Assembly: GCF_016920785.2 (NCBI RefSeq)
Contig: NW_024609857.1
Location: 66,570,488-66,634,487, forward strand
Reading direction: 5' to 3'
Source: Ixodes scapularis
Lineage: Eukaryota; Arthropoda; Arachnida; Ixodida; Ixodidae
DNA: 64,000 nt
Below the pieces are notes generated by a model. The model was given only the letters and a program-made list of their open reading frames with translations. It did not search any database and was not told the DNA's origin. This document shows positions 10,993 through 19,775 of the stretch, piece after piece; position 1 is the first letter of the stretch; the number at the start of each line of letters is the position of its first letter. The position numbers were made by a program, and so were the translations under genes.

Positions 10993-12414
10993 GCATACGT
11001 TGGGTTAACTTTTGTTAGTATTTAAACTCTGCAATATTTGACGCTGAAAAAAAAAAAAAAAAAAAAGACCCTTCTGCATAACAATCATTTGAGTCCAGGA
11101 TTGTCGATGGCGAATAGGAGCTTACTTTTGGTGGCTGGCGACGCCGAAATTTACAAAGCGAATCTGTTCAAGCAAATAAATATTTGTTCACACAGGTCCG
11201 TGAAGTGGTGCCTAGCGCTAGAATTCGGCCAAACTTTCCGAGGTATTTCTCCTCGTGCGCCCTTTCATTTTACTTGGCCAAATTTTACGGAAGAAAAGTG
11301 TCAGATTTAATTTGACAGGATTGTTACTTATATCACGGGACAATCTTGAGTAAGCAAATGTTGATATAAATATATTTTATTTCCCAGGCCTAATATCGCG
11401 AAATTCTGCTTATAAGTACTCTAGCAGAGTTGATAGATTAAGAAATTTCCTACTCGGCCTGTCAAAACATACTCGGGTACTGAATCAGAAAAAAAAGAAA
11501 AAGAGGCTGAGACGATACTAATTCTTTACATCAATTATCTGCGTCATTACACGATACGTTTTTAGTTTGCTAAATTCACTGAGGTTGAGTGCCCACAAAA
11601 TCCACACAGTGAGTAGTAAACACGCAAGTTCATCTGTTCTGTCCGATTCAGCACATTGCTAATCAAGTTGTCGATATGCTTCTTTACATTCATATGTTGG
11701 TCTCTTCATTAGTTTGTTTTTCTGGAAACTGGTGTCATCGGGTACGACCGTAGACGATGGTAACCTTTCCTGTACATCAGTCAGGCGTTTCGCAAGCAAC
11801 CATAGTCAGATACATCAAAGGAGTTGGAAAAAAAGCACGCAATTTATGCTTTAAAACACCTCGTAGTCCTCAAAGTGGCTCAATACCACTGTTTCATTGG
11901 TTGCGTGCTAGAAGGAACATAATTGTATCACAAAATTAAGCAAAAACAACGTAAAACAGCAACATAGCCGCGTTCGCGTTGGAACCGAAAGCAACCAAAT
12001 TGAAGCAACCTAATGGCGCCGAATGCGTCAGCGCCCTCTATCCACCGGTGAGGCAACTACTGAAATGAAAAGGTCTATACAGCGAGAGCTATATGTATCT
12101 AGACCCTCTTGAACAAATCTAAAAATAAGTTTTTCCAAGTTATCATACTCTACCATAAAATTACGGCCTGGCGGCGATTTTTTCTTTTTTTTTTTTTAAA
12201 TACAGGAGCAATTATTTAAAGTAAAAGACAAAGGTAAAACTAAAACATATTTCCGTGATTCAATACGGAGTAAGGCCTTTTTTTAAATTAAAGGTAAAAA
12301 ATCATTTCTGTAAGCCAGCGACGCGTTTTATTCCAGAAAACAGGGAACGGAGAGCAAAGTCATAATTAGTTGCCTCCTCTTCTTCGACGTTTTCGTTGAA
12401 TGAAACGGGCAAGC

Positions 12415-12500
12415 GGGCGGGCGGGGCGGGCGGATGGGTGGGTGGGTGGGTGGGTGGGGGGGGGGGGGGGGGGGTTGGATGGATGGATGGATGGATTTAG
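12415..12500 (+). repeat. G-rich minisatellite with G-run
   Basis: GGGC units pass into (GGGT)n, then an uninterrupted G-run of about 18 nt ending near 12474, then (GGAT)n. Many four-run G-quadruplex registers are possible on the plus strand. Confidence 0.85.
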
Positions 12501-12867
12501 TGTTTTATTGTATTGTTTTTTTCCTCACATTGCCAAAAAAATGCTTAACTTCATATGGATACGCAGGAAAATTTAAATGCAAGTCTGATCTTCCGTATGT
12601 TCAAAAAAGGTGCATGACATAGTGGTACTCTCATGCTAAATTTCGGTGTCAAAGCACCCGAAATATCTACACTCGTGATCACACTGACAGAAACCCAAAA
12701 GCACAGAATACGTCATTGCTCCCCCACACAGCTGCACTTCTCAAAGAGATACATTTGCACAGGATGGGACGTAAAGCTTGCTCTCCTAAACAGCTGCGCG
12801 GAGCGCATCTGTTCCTGGCGAGCCTGCTCTGTCCATAGGTGATCTGCAAATATCTGCAACGCTCACT

Positions 12868-12930
12868 TCAGTCGGTACGATGTCCAGCTTAGAATCGCTT
12901 GGTCGCAGGTTTGAATCCTGTCGGATTGAT
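12868..12930 (+). repeat. tRNA-derived SINE-like fragment
   Basis: TTCAGTCGGTA near 12868 resembles a tRNA A box. GGTTTGAATCC near 12908 resembles a B box, sitting in a plausible T-arm (GCAGG paired with CCTGT around a 7-nt loop). A full cloverleaf with a matched acceptor stem could not be drawn, so this is called a tRNA-derived repeat and not a tRNA gene. Confidence 0.35.
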
Positions 12931-13164
12931 ATTCACATGCTCTTTTTAAAGGGGTTCACGGGCCGCTATATTTTACACGAGGTATTTTTTTTTTTTCTAA
13001 GCATAAACTGCTCTTTAACAAATACCCCCAATCGCTGAATTGTATCCGTCCGTCCGCCCTTCCATGCATACATTAATTCAATTTTCTCGCTATATTTAAC
13101 GGGAAATTAGCTTCACGTGACCTAAACATTACTTCAGTTTTCCCGCAAAATATTGTTTTTTTTT

Positions 13165-13503
13165 CGGCAGTTTGATACTTTACACCCGGATAAAAAAAAA
13201 CAGGAAGCGGGATGGCCAAAAAAAAAAACAACATGCTTCTCGTTTAAGGCTCGTCAAATTATGAGGCGCTGGAGAAATGCAGCCTCCATCGTTAAGTCCT
13301 TATTTCGAGCTCTTTTTGTTCGCCTTCCGCCCATTGAAAAGCATGCGGGAAGGGCCTTAGAACGCACCTGGTATCGCTGCTGCATTTCTCCAGCGCCTCA
13401 TAATTTGACGAGCCTTAAACGAAAAGCATGCTTTTTGGGCCATCCCGCTTCTTTTTTCTTTTTTTTTTTATCCGTAACATGGGTTTAAAGTACCAAACTG
13501 CCG
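13165..13503. mobile_element. Foldback MITE, 339 bp
   Basis: The arms at about 13165-13285 and 13383-13503 are inverted copies. They run from CGGCAGTTTG, through A/T runs and GAAGCGGGATGGCC, to GCGCTGGAGAAATGCAGC. They differ mainly in homopolymer length. The loop of about 100 bp has no gene. Confidence 0.85.
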
Positions 13504-13712
13504 TTTTTCCTTACTCCCGAAACGACGGTTTAATATCGCTTCAACCAATAGATCTTTCAGGCAAATCCCAGGAGACCCAGCAATGAGGGGTATTGTGGCG
13601 CTGTTCCACGATGTACGCTCTTGCTGACTCGAACGCGCTTCGCATATTATGAAGTCGGCACTATGCGTCCTCTCATCAGTTAAAAGTAGCACGCAAAAAC
13701 ACAAAAACAGGT

Positions 13713-13737
13713 CCCCCCCCCCCCCCCCCCCCCCCCC
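13713..13737 (+). repeat. 25-nt poly-C run
   Basis: An uninterrupted run of 25 C. It is one of several long C/G homopolymers in the window. Confidence 0.9.
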
Positions 13738-13934
13738 TATTGCATACTCTCCTTTACTATCTTCTGCCTCTCTAAGTTTTGAAATAAAAAAAAAATAAGA
13801 TAGTTGAACCAACGTCAACTCCGTGTTTCATCTCTAGATAATCTCACGTGCCTAATGTCGGAACGCCACAGTTCGGCAAGCAGACGGTGGAGGTGCCTCG
13901 TATTACCGGAAATGTCTATTTAAACAATCGCTCC

Positions 13935-14523
13935 TTAAAGGGGTGCTCCAGCGTTTTTTTTTGTTTTTTTTCCTGGTCCTCAATTTACCTAAGAATTAGT
14001 GAAACACACCAATAAACATCGCTGAAATAGCAGCCGAAATATTAGAACAAAATATTATCTTTCGCGAAGCTATTGAAGTTCCAATTATCGTCTTCGACGT
14101 GGTTTTCCCACTGAAAGGTTCTACTGGCCGCAATGAAAGAGAGACGCCTGTGGCGGGTAGGGGTTCACTCCTTGGGCTCTGGTATCCGCTCCCAACGGAT
14201 TACAAGCAGTTTCGTGGTGTTAAATGAATGCTTTGGAAGCTCGTTCCAGCACTCCACACAGCAGCACGAAACCAATGCTCGGCATATTCCATTTCTTGAC
14301 TGCCTGCTCGACTGGTAAACCTGCCTGGCACTGACGTCTCGGCACTAGAAAGCGCGGGTGTATTTGTATGTTGGTTTTGGCATCATTTCTATTTGCCCAT
14401 TTCACAATAGCTTTTCTGAAATTTAGGATACTAAATACCATGTCGGAAAGGGTATAAAGCCGAGGGATTCAGAAAATATACTGATTGGGGTTGATAAAAA
14501 AATTGATGGAGTGCCCCTTTAAA
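13935..14523. mobile_element. MITE with TTAAAGGGGTGCTCC end
   Basis: The left end, TTAAAGGGGTGCTCCAGCG, is matched in inverted form by GATGGAGTGCCCCTTTAA at the right. The interior includes GCAGCCGAAATA, also seen just inside the left end of the element at 35968. No transposase is visible. It abuts the next element directly, sharing the TTTAAA at 14518-14523. Confidence 0.75.
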
Positions 14524-15152
14524 GGGGCGATGCAACGATTTCTGTATTTTGCGTAAATACCGCTTAGAACCAATCCCTGACGTTAACGACCTGTGAAATA
14601 CCCGTTCGTTTTTCACCACACGCAATCGAAGTCGCAGCAAAAAATTAAGAAAAACGAGCGGAGTTCAGCCCCTCAACTCGCAGCCAGAACAAGCGGCCAC
14701 GTGATCTGGAGCCGATTATATGGCGCCAATGTTGATCATAGCCTCGCGCTGGGGTTGGCAAGGCACAGGAAATGCGCTGAGTTCTAGACATTGTTATGGT
14801 TCGGTTGTTGTCGTCATTGCAGCGATTGGACAAGGGACACTACACAAATGCTTCTCGAGCTATCGATTATCACGAGCATAAATCGAGTGCCACGCCATGC
14901 TCGGGTCCAATCTATGAGCCGCATTCAAATATCGTCACTGGGTGGTACTGCTACCGCCGAGCTACGTCATCAGGTTTTGCGAAGGAGAGATGGAATGAAA
15001 ACACTCGGTTTTGTCCTCGAAATTACAGCGCAACAAAGAAGTTTCTTGGTCAGTGGCGTTGCGTGCGAGTATCCTTGAGTCCCACTAGTGCCAGTAAGCT
15101 CGTGTAAAGTGAAAAACATTCCAATCGAATATCGTTGCACCGCCCCTTTAAA
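14518..15152. mobile_element. MITE with CCCCTTTAAA ends, second of a head-to-tail pair
   Basis: The left end reads TTTAAAGGGGCGATGCAACG and the right end is its complement around ATCGTTGCACCGCCCC. TTTAAA is present at both edges. Interior segments (such as CCCCTCAACTCG, AAGCGGCCACGTG and TCTATGAGCCGCATTC) recur in the element at 51581-52484, so these are one family. The overlapping frames of about 95-103 codons inside are not conserved between the two copies and are rejected as genes. Confidence 0.75.
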
Positions 15153-15646
15153 TACTACCTTCGACGCATTGCGGAACTTCGCAGATAACGGCCACTGTCA
15201 ATTTCTGTCTTTACATAGACGGGGATTGGCAGAAGTCCTGACGATTTAATGCAACGTCGCTCGATAGACAGTCAGTGGTCACTACTCACTACTGGTGGTA
15301 AGTGGATGAGGAGCGACCGCCTTGGTTTTAGTTCTGTCGCTTACACAATATAAACATTAATATATCGTACACGCCATTAAATTGGCTGTAAAAGAACGAA
15401 ACAAGTTACACGTTGACTTACAAGCTTCTCTTTTTTTATATAAATATGAAGTTTAAAAAATAGGAGCGTGAAGTCATGATTTGTAGGACTCATTCGAGAA
15501 TCACCTTATTCCATCTTAATAACCTAAATATAGCAATATTTGAAGGACGCATGCTTATGTCAAGAAAGCAATCTACGGTTTTATATCACTGTCCGTACAT
15601 GTAATAGCACTGAACATGAGACGTACAAGGCCAACGAGCTATATCA
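15153..15646. other. Unassigned DNA, possible 3' UTR or intergenic
   Basis: This lies downstream of the minus-strand terminal exon. No consensus AATAAA close to the stop was identified with certainty. Nothing else is recognised. Confidence 0.4.
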
Positions 15647-15929
15647 CTAACTCAGGAAATCGAATTGATAATAACTTTGATCACTCGCCTGGACGGCCTG
15701 TTTTGCTTCACTGAACGAGGCGTTCAACTCTTGCGTTGTCTGTCCTTCGAAGAACACCCCAAATCCGTTAATGTTGATTTTTGTGAAGCGGGTAAACACG
15801 TCGTGGTAATGTTCATAATATGTTGTAACGGTGTCTAAGGTACTAATGGAACTCCAGTGACTCGACACACCAGCCTTTGTTTTCTTTGTGCCCTTGGCTT
15901 GCGCCTTGAAATCCTCATATGCCTCTTCT
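15647..15929 (-). CDS. Putative terminal exon, uncharacterised tick-type secreted protein family
   Basis: On the minus strand a strong acceptor (long T-tract ending TTTTCAG at 15930-15936) opens a frame of about 93 codons ending in a stop at 15647. The peptide begins EEAYEDFKAQAKGTKKTKAG and later contains NINGFGVFFEGQTTQEL. The frame joins the intron after the first base of a codon (phase 1). The exon at 26799-26939 has the same phase, so the two may belong to one gene about 11 kb long with repeat-filled introns. I see no catalytic motif. The GFGVFF segment and the partner exon recall a large family of uncharacterised secreted proteins of ticks. That link is from memory and unverified. It could also be an unrelated gene. 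Confidence 0.5.
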
Positions 15930-16463
15930 GAAAAGAAAAAAAAAGGAAAACACTTGATTTTTATTGCACACGTCAACAGAACCCTTTAGAGAGCCTTGAT
16001 CTAAGAGAGGGAGCAACTCCAATTGCGGGGAGCGTTTGCCATTTAAAGGTGGAGGCTTCCTGCGCCACTTAATCGCGAGAACACATGCGCTGCGTAATCG
16101 GATGGCGAAGATAAAAATGGGTGAAGAGGAGGAGACGCTTTCATCGCCTCCTCGCAGCTCGTGTTGTGAAAGCGGCCCATAAAGCACGAGACTCCGATCG
16201 AGCAATTATCAACACTGCGCAATCTAGGCGCACTAGAGCATTTTGTGAAGGCGAGCGCCACCACTGAGCGTCCCGGAATCATGAAATTCCTGAAGTTCTT
16301 TTGCACCCCAGCGAAGGTGGCCAAAGCCAAGATTTGGCCGACCCCACACCTCCAGATAGCGAGCCTCGAGTGCATAATTTTTGGCAGCACCAGATCAGCG
16401 CGAGGCAGGGATGGAACACGGCACACGAGCGTGTCGTGCCCATGGTTGCGCACTCGTCTTCTA

Positions 16464-16995
16464 AAGCGCGATCCAAACCAACGCTTCTTTTTGCGCCTGT
16501 AGGTCGTGCGGCTGCGGATGTGACGCATTTCGTGGCGTTTTTGCTGTTTCCGGGCGCGCTTTCTGAGTCAGAACCGTGCGCTTTGGTTTGGACGGGCAAA
16601 ACTTCGGCACGAGCGCGCACGCGCGCACGCAGGCACGAGCGCACAAGCAAAGTGCAACTGCGACAGACTGGCCGGCCATACGGCGAGAGAAAGAGAGAGG
16701 GAGAGATCGCGTTGTCATGTTGGAAGAGAATAAAAGGGGGGGAGGAGAGGGCAGCCAGACGGCGAGAAACGCGGAGCCGGAACTAGCTTGCCCTCCACCG
16801 ATTGGCCGGGACACAGGAGCGTCCTACTACGTCACCGCGCGTTTTTGTGCGCGTTGAGAAAGAAGTTGAAATCAACCAACTTTTTTGTGCGCGCCCGGAA
16901 GGAGCGAAGAAGCGGCGCGACGTCACGAAAATACGTCACATCCGCAGCCGCACGACCTACAGGCGCAAAAAGAAGCGTTGGTTTGGATCGCGCTT
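16464..16995. repeat. Perfect 62-bp inverted repeat flanking ~410 bp
   Basis: Arms 16464-16525 and 16934-16995 are exact inverted copies, starting AAGCGCGATCCAAACCAACG and ending GGATGTGACG. The middle is GC-rich with an alternating CGCG/CACG stretch near 16613-16640. Identity this complete implies a recent insertion or gene conversion. No coding capacity is recognised, and overlapping long frames through this stretch reflect its GC richness. Confidence 0.85.
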
Positions 16996-18389
16996 AAGGC
17001 CCCCCCGAGCCCGAGCCTCCGGGCGGCAATGCCTTCTGACATTGATCCCAGATATAAGTCTAATTCGTCCAGATTACCACGTAATGCTACAGCACCGAGA
17101 GAGTAACTCCAAATACGATATAGCTTCGCCAATACTGGAAACTCCTTAAGAAACCTATGGGAGCGGCGGCGAACGTGACAGTGGCGCCTCTAGCGGACTT
17201 GAAATCTACAGGAGCAGACGACGCAATGGAAAAGTATAGGCTCCGCGACGTCCTCGAGCTTTCCGTGCCCCGTTTCGTCACCTCAACAGCAGAAACAATT
17301 CATTACGGTCAGTCCGCTTGCAAAGTGGAATTCACTAATCGCAACTGTAACGACAATCAAATAACAACACGCGCAGAAACAAAAATAGAGCAGTTTATTT
17401 GGAGGTCTCAAACGCCGCTCAGGGGGATCACACGCGTTTGAAACGCATCTGGTAAGCGGAAAAAAGGCATTTAGTTACTCGAACTACGTCATAAGAAGTT
17501 ACTGTTTATCCGTTAAAAACTGCGTTGTCACAATTTCTTACCTGAATAGGTGATTAGTAAAACGTGAGCACTCAACATGTTAAATTTAGCAATGCAAGCG
17601 CACAAGCCTCTGCAGCTTTACAAAAACAAAAAGTAACGAGAAAAATGACGGTGCAAACACTTTCCGAACTTTGCAGAAAAGGTGGGGTCCGCATTCCAGA
17701 CGAAAATGAAAAGAAATGGGGAACAGTCGCGAACAATGGCGAATGAAACAAAACACGTTAGCAGACGATACAACGATACAAATCACCAAGCAATGATCTC
17801 CTTCAACGACGACGATCGCACAGGACGTCGAACGTCGGTAGGAGCACTGAAAATTAGCAGGTGGTGCTCGCCGTCGGTGTTGAGTCCACAACAAACAAAG
17901 GGAAAGCAACACGACGAAACTATTAAAAAAAAAAGAGCTTTACTTTTTTTTTCAGCTGCTCGTTACACGTTTGTTTATATGCTTTCGCGGCGTTGGTAGG
18001 AACTAAAAACAAAACAGAGGAAAGAAAAAAGCTTAGTCCAGCTCACACTGCCCGATACATAAGAGTCGCACTCTGCAATCTGCTTCGTGCTAGCAGTCTG
18101 TGACCTTTTTTTTTTTGCTTTCGCATTACTTTTCATAGACTTATTCAGGTTTTTTGTTTACTCGCTTGGCGAAGCAGTTCAAAAGTACATTCAAGTCCTT
18201 GTTTACGTACATGTCCAGGCAATCTTTGCACACTGTGCCTTTGTTCTAAGTGTCCATCAGCGGCCTCAAGTGCGTCTTCAGCTGAACTTTTGTTTGCTGA
18301 AATATTCGTCTGTTGAGGCGACAGTGGCGATTTTGAAGCCAGACTTGGATAGCTTTTCCAGTTTATTTTGGAGTAACTTAGTTACTCAC
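16996..18389. other. Unassigned DNA
   Basis: A plus-strand frame at 17157-17441 and others show no recognisable family. The stretch 18087-18380 would lie in the intron of the THAP relic described next. Nothing else is supported. Confidence 0.45.
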
Positions 18390-18478
18390 GTTTGTTCGGT
18401 CTTCGGGAAGCGGAAGAAGGATTTTCCACCACATCACAGAAACTTGTTTTTGCAGTGGTAAGCAGCACATGGAATGCC
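18390..18478 (-). pseudogene. Decayed THAP zinc-finger exon
   Basis: Reading the minus strand from 18478 gives GIPCAAYHCKNKFL, a stop, then CGGKSFFRFPKTEQ. Spacing of the two cysteines (C-x4-C), the aromatic and basic residues, and the FFRFPK block are the hallmark of the N-terminal half of a THAP DNA-binding domain. A GTGAGT donor follows directly at 18389, as expected for a first THAP exon. The in-frame TGA and the absence of a start codon just upstream argue for a pseudogene. THAP domains occur in P-element-type transposases and in host DNA-binding proteins, and I cannot tell which this came from. Confidence 0.5.
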
Positions 18479-18759
18479 TGCCAGCTCCAAGTACGCGCTG
18501 GTGTATGCCCGAAGGCGGCCGGTTCACCAACCAACGATGACCCATAGCAGACGTGACCGCGTATACACCAACTCATGTTTACAAACAAACCGGAGCGCCC
18601 CTATCGGACGCCACCGGCGCCGCGCATGCGCGGTGGGTGGTGGGCAAGAAGCCCGCCGTCGCCCATAAACAAACCATTGAATTGCGTTGTTTTCGGCGTT
18701 GGTGGGAGTCCCCGTGCTCTTTATCGCTTTGGAATTGCTGATTCTACGTCCTCCTAACA

Positions 18760-18984
18760 ATGTCTGACTACTTGAGCGGCTTCAGCAAAATTAACGAGGC
18801 AAAACTTTGCGTGAATAATGTGACTTGCGGCGATTCATTTCACCTGGACGCCGCACAATGGGTGCTAAAGCCTGACTCGCACGATGAGATTCCGCTCGCT
18901 ATTTTCAGTCGCGACGTCGCTCGGGCTGCAAAAGCGTGGACCGTAGCCGAGATGGTGGACGTCGATACTGAAAATCGCAAGTAG
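18760..18984 (+). CDS. Small hypothetical protein, 74 aa (intact copy)
   Basis: The frame starts with an ATG 12 nt after a TTCTACGTCCTCC leader and ends at a TAG, giving 74 residues. It contains LCVNNVTCGDSF near residue 20 and IFSRDVARAAKAW near residue 48. The second copy of the duplication repeats most of this peptide, including LCVNN.TCGDSF and IF.RDVARA.K. In the LCVNN block four of five codon differences between the copies are synonymous, which hints at past selection on the protein. Farther along the changes are mixed. No signal peptide, transmembrane segment or known domain is seen. It might be a first exon or part of a longer repeat. Confidence 0.4.
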   Translation: MSDYLSGFSKINEAKLCVNNVTCGDSFHLDAAQWVLKPDSHDEIPLAIFSRDVARAAKAWTVAEMVDVDTENRK

Positions 18985-19313
18985 AATTGGGCATTACAAA
19001 TCGGTGATGACCACTGGTAACAATGTTCAACATCTTCTTGTATCTACTGTTTACACTTAGCCTGCTTACCCCAACCAACCTTCAAGGGTGTTTTGAGGCC
19101 TGCACTTAGTTCTTATCGCAATTACCGGGTCAACGTTAAGTTTACGGGCCGCTGTCGTTTGAACGAGCTGACGACAAAAAGCAGTCAAGTTTGAAAGAGC
19201 AGACGACAGTTCGAACGCGTCAACAAATCATTGGAATGTCACGTTGTCGGCGTCTGTGTGAGTCTGCATACTGTTTTTCGCGTTGGAATTGTCTATTCTA
19301 CGTCCTCGTAGCA

Positions 19314-19558
19314 ATGTCTTACCACTTTGATCGCCTGAGCGAAATTATCAAGGCTCGTTACACCGCTAAACTTTGCGTAAATAATTTGACGTGCGGCGAT
19401 TCATTCGCGTGAACGCCGCAGAACGGACGCCAAAACCATGATGAGATTCTTCTAGATATTTTCGGTCGCGACGTTGCTCGTGCTGAAAAAGTGTAGAAGG
19501 TAGCGGCGATGATCGATGTCGATACTGAAATTCGAAGCGGGAACAGACCAAGCGTAAC
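19314..19558 (+). pseudogene. Degenerate duplicate of the 74-aa frame
   Basis: This has the same leader and ATG context as the upstream copy. The frame is broken by TGA after TCGDSFA-like sequence, and later by TAG where the other copy has Trp. Recognisable stretches remain: LCVNNLTCGDSF, then IFGRDVARAEK and IDVDTEIR. It is called a pseudogenised duplicate. Confidence 0.5.
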
Positions 19559-19775
19559 AAGTCGGTGATGGCCACTGGTACCAATGATCAACATCATCTA
19601 TCTACTCTTTACACCGAGCCTACATAAGTCTTTTGAGACCTGCAATTACTTCTTATTGCAATCAACAGGTCAAAGTTTAGTCTACAGGCCGCTTTTGTTT
19701 GAACGAGCAGACGACAAAAAGCAGGCTCGAAAGAGCAGACGAAAGTTCGAACGAGCATGCGGCCGTGTGAATTTG

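Larger units (their letters stand above)
9937..12079. mobile_element. TIR DNA transposon, 2.1 kb, non-autonomous
   Basis: The outer ends TATAGACCTTTTCA (9937-9950) and its complement (12066-12079) are exact. A second block, CATTAGGTTGCTTCAA, is also inverted at both ends (about 10000 and 12005). Homology therefore spans roughly 70-80 bp per end, interrupted by divergence. TA flanks would suit a Tc1/mariner-type target. The interior is mostly AT-rich and noncoding. It holds a 79-bp hairpin, a TTTA microsatellite (10957-10992) and a poly-A run (about 11046-11065). Confidence 0.75.
18640..19775 (+). repeat. Direct duplication, ~560-bp unit with promoter-like and coding parts
   Basis: Two head-to-tail copies share a leader (TTCTACGTCCTC then ATG), a short reading frame, a trailer with GGTGATG.CCACTGGTA, and a distal block containing GACGACAAAAAGCAG and AAGAGCAGACGA. 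Divergence is substantial, so the duplication is old. Confidence 0.75.

Noticed and set aside
12868..12930. Functional tRNA gene
   Set aside because: A- and B-box-like motifs exist, but no complete cloverleaf with a paired acceptor stem could be drawn.
14791..15107. Two overlapping ~100-codon frames
   Set aside because: They lie inside a MITE whose second copy (51.6 kb) does not preserve either frame.
16043..16814. Several overlapping frames of 100-160 codons
   Set aside because: The stretch is GC-rich and flanked by a perfect inverted repeat, so many frames are open at once. None matches a family.
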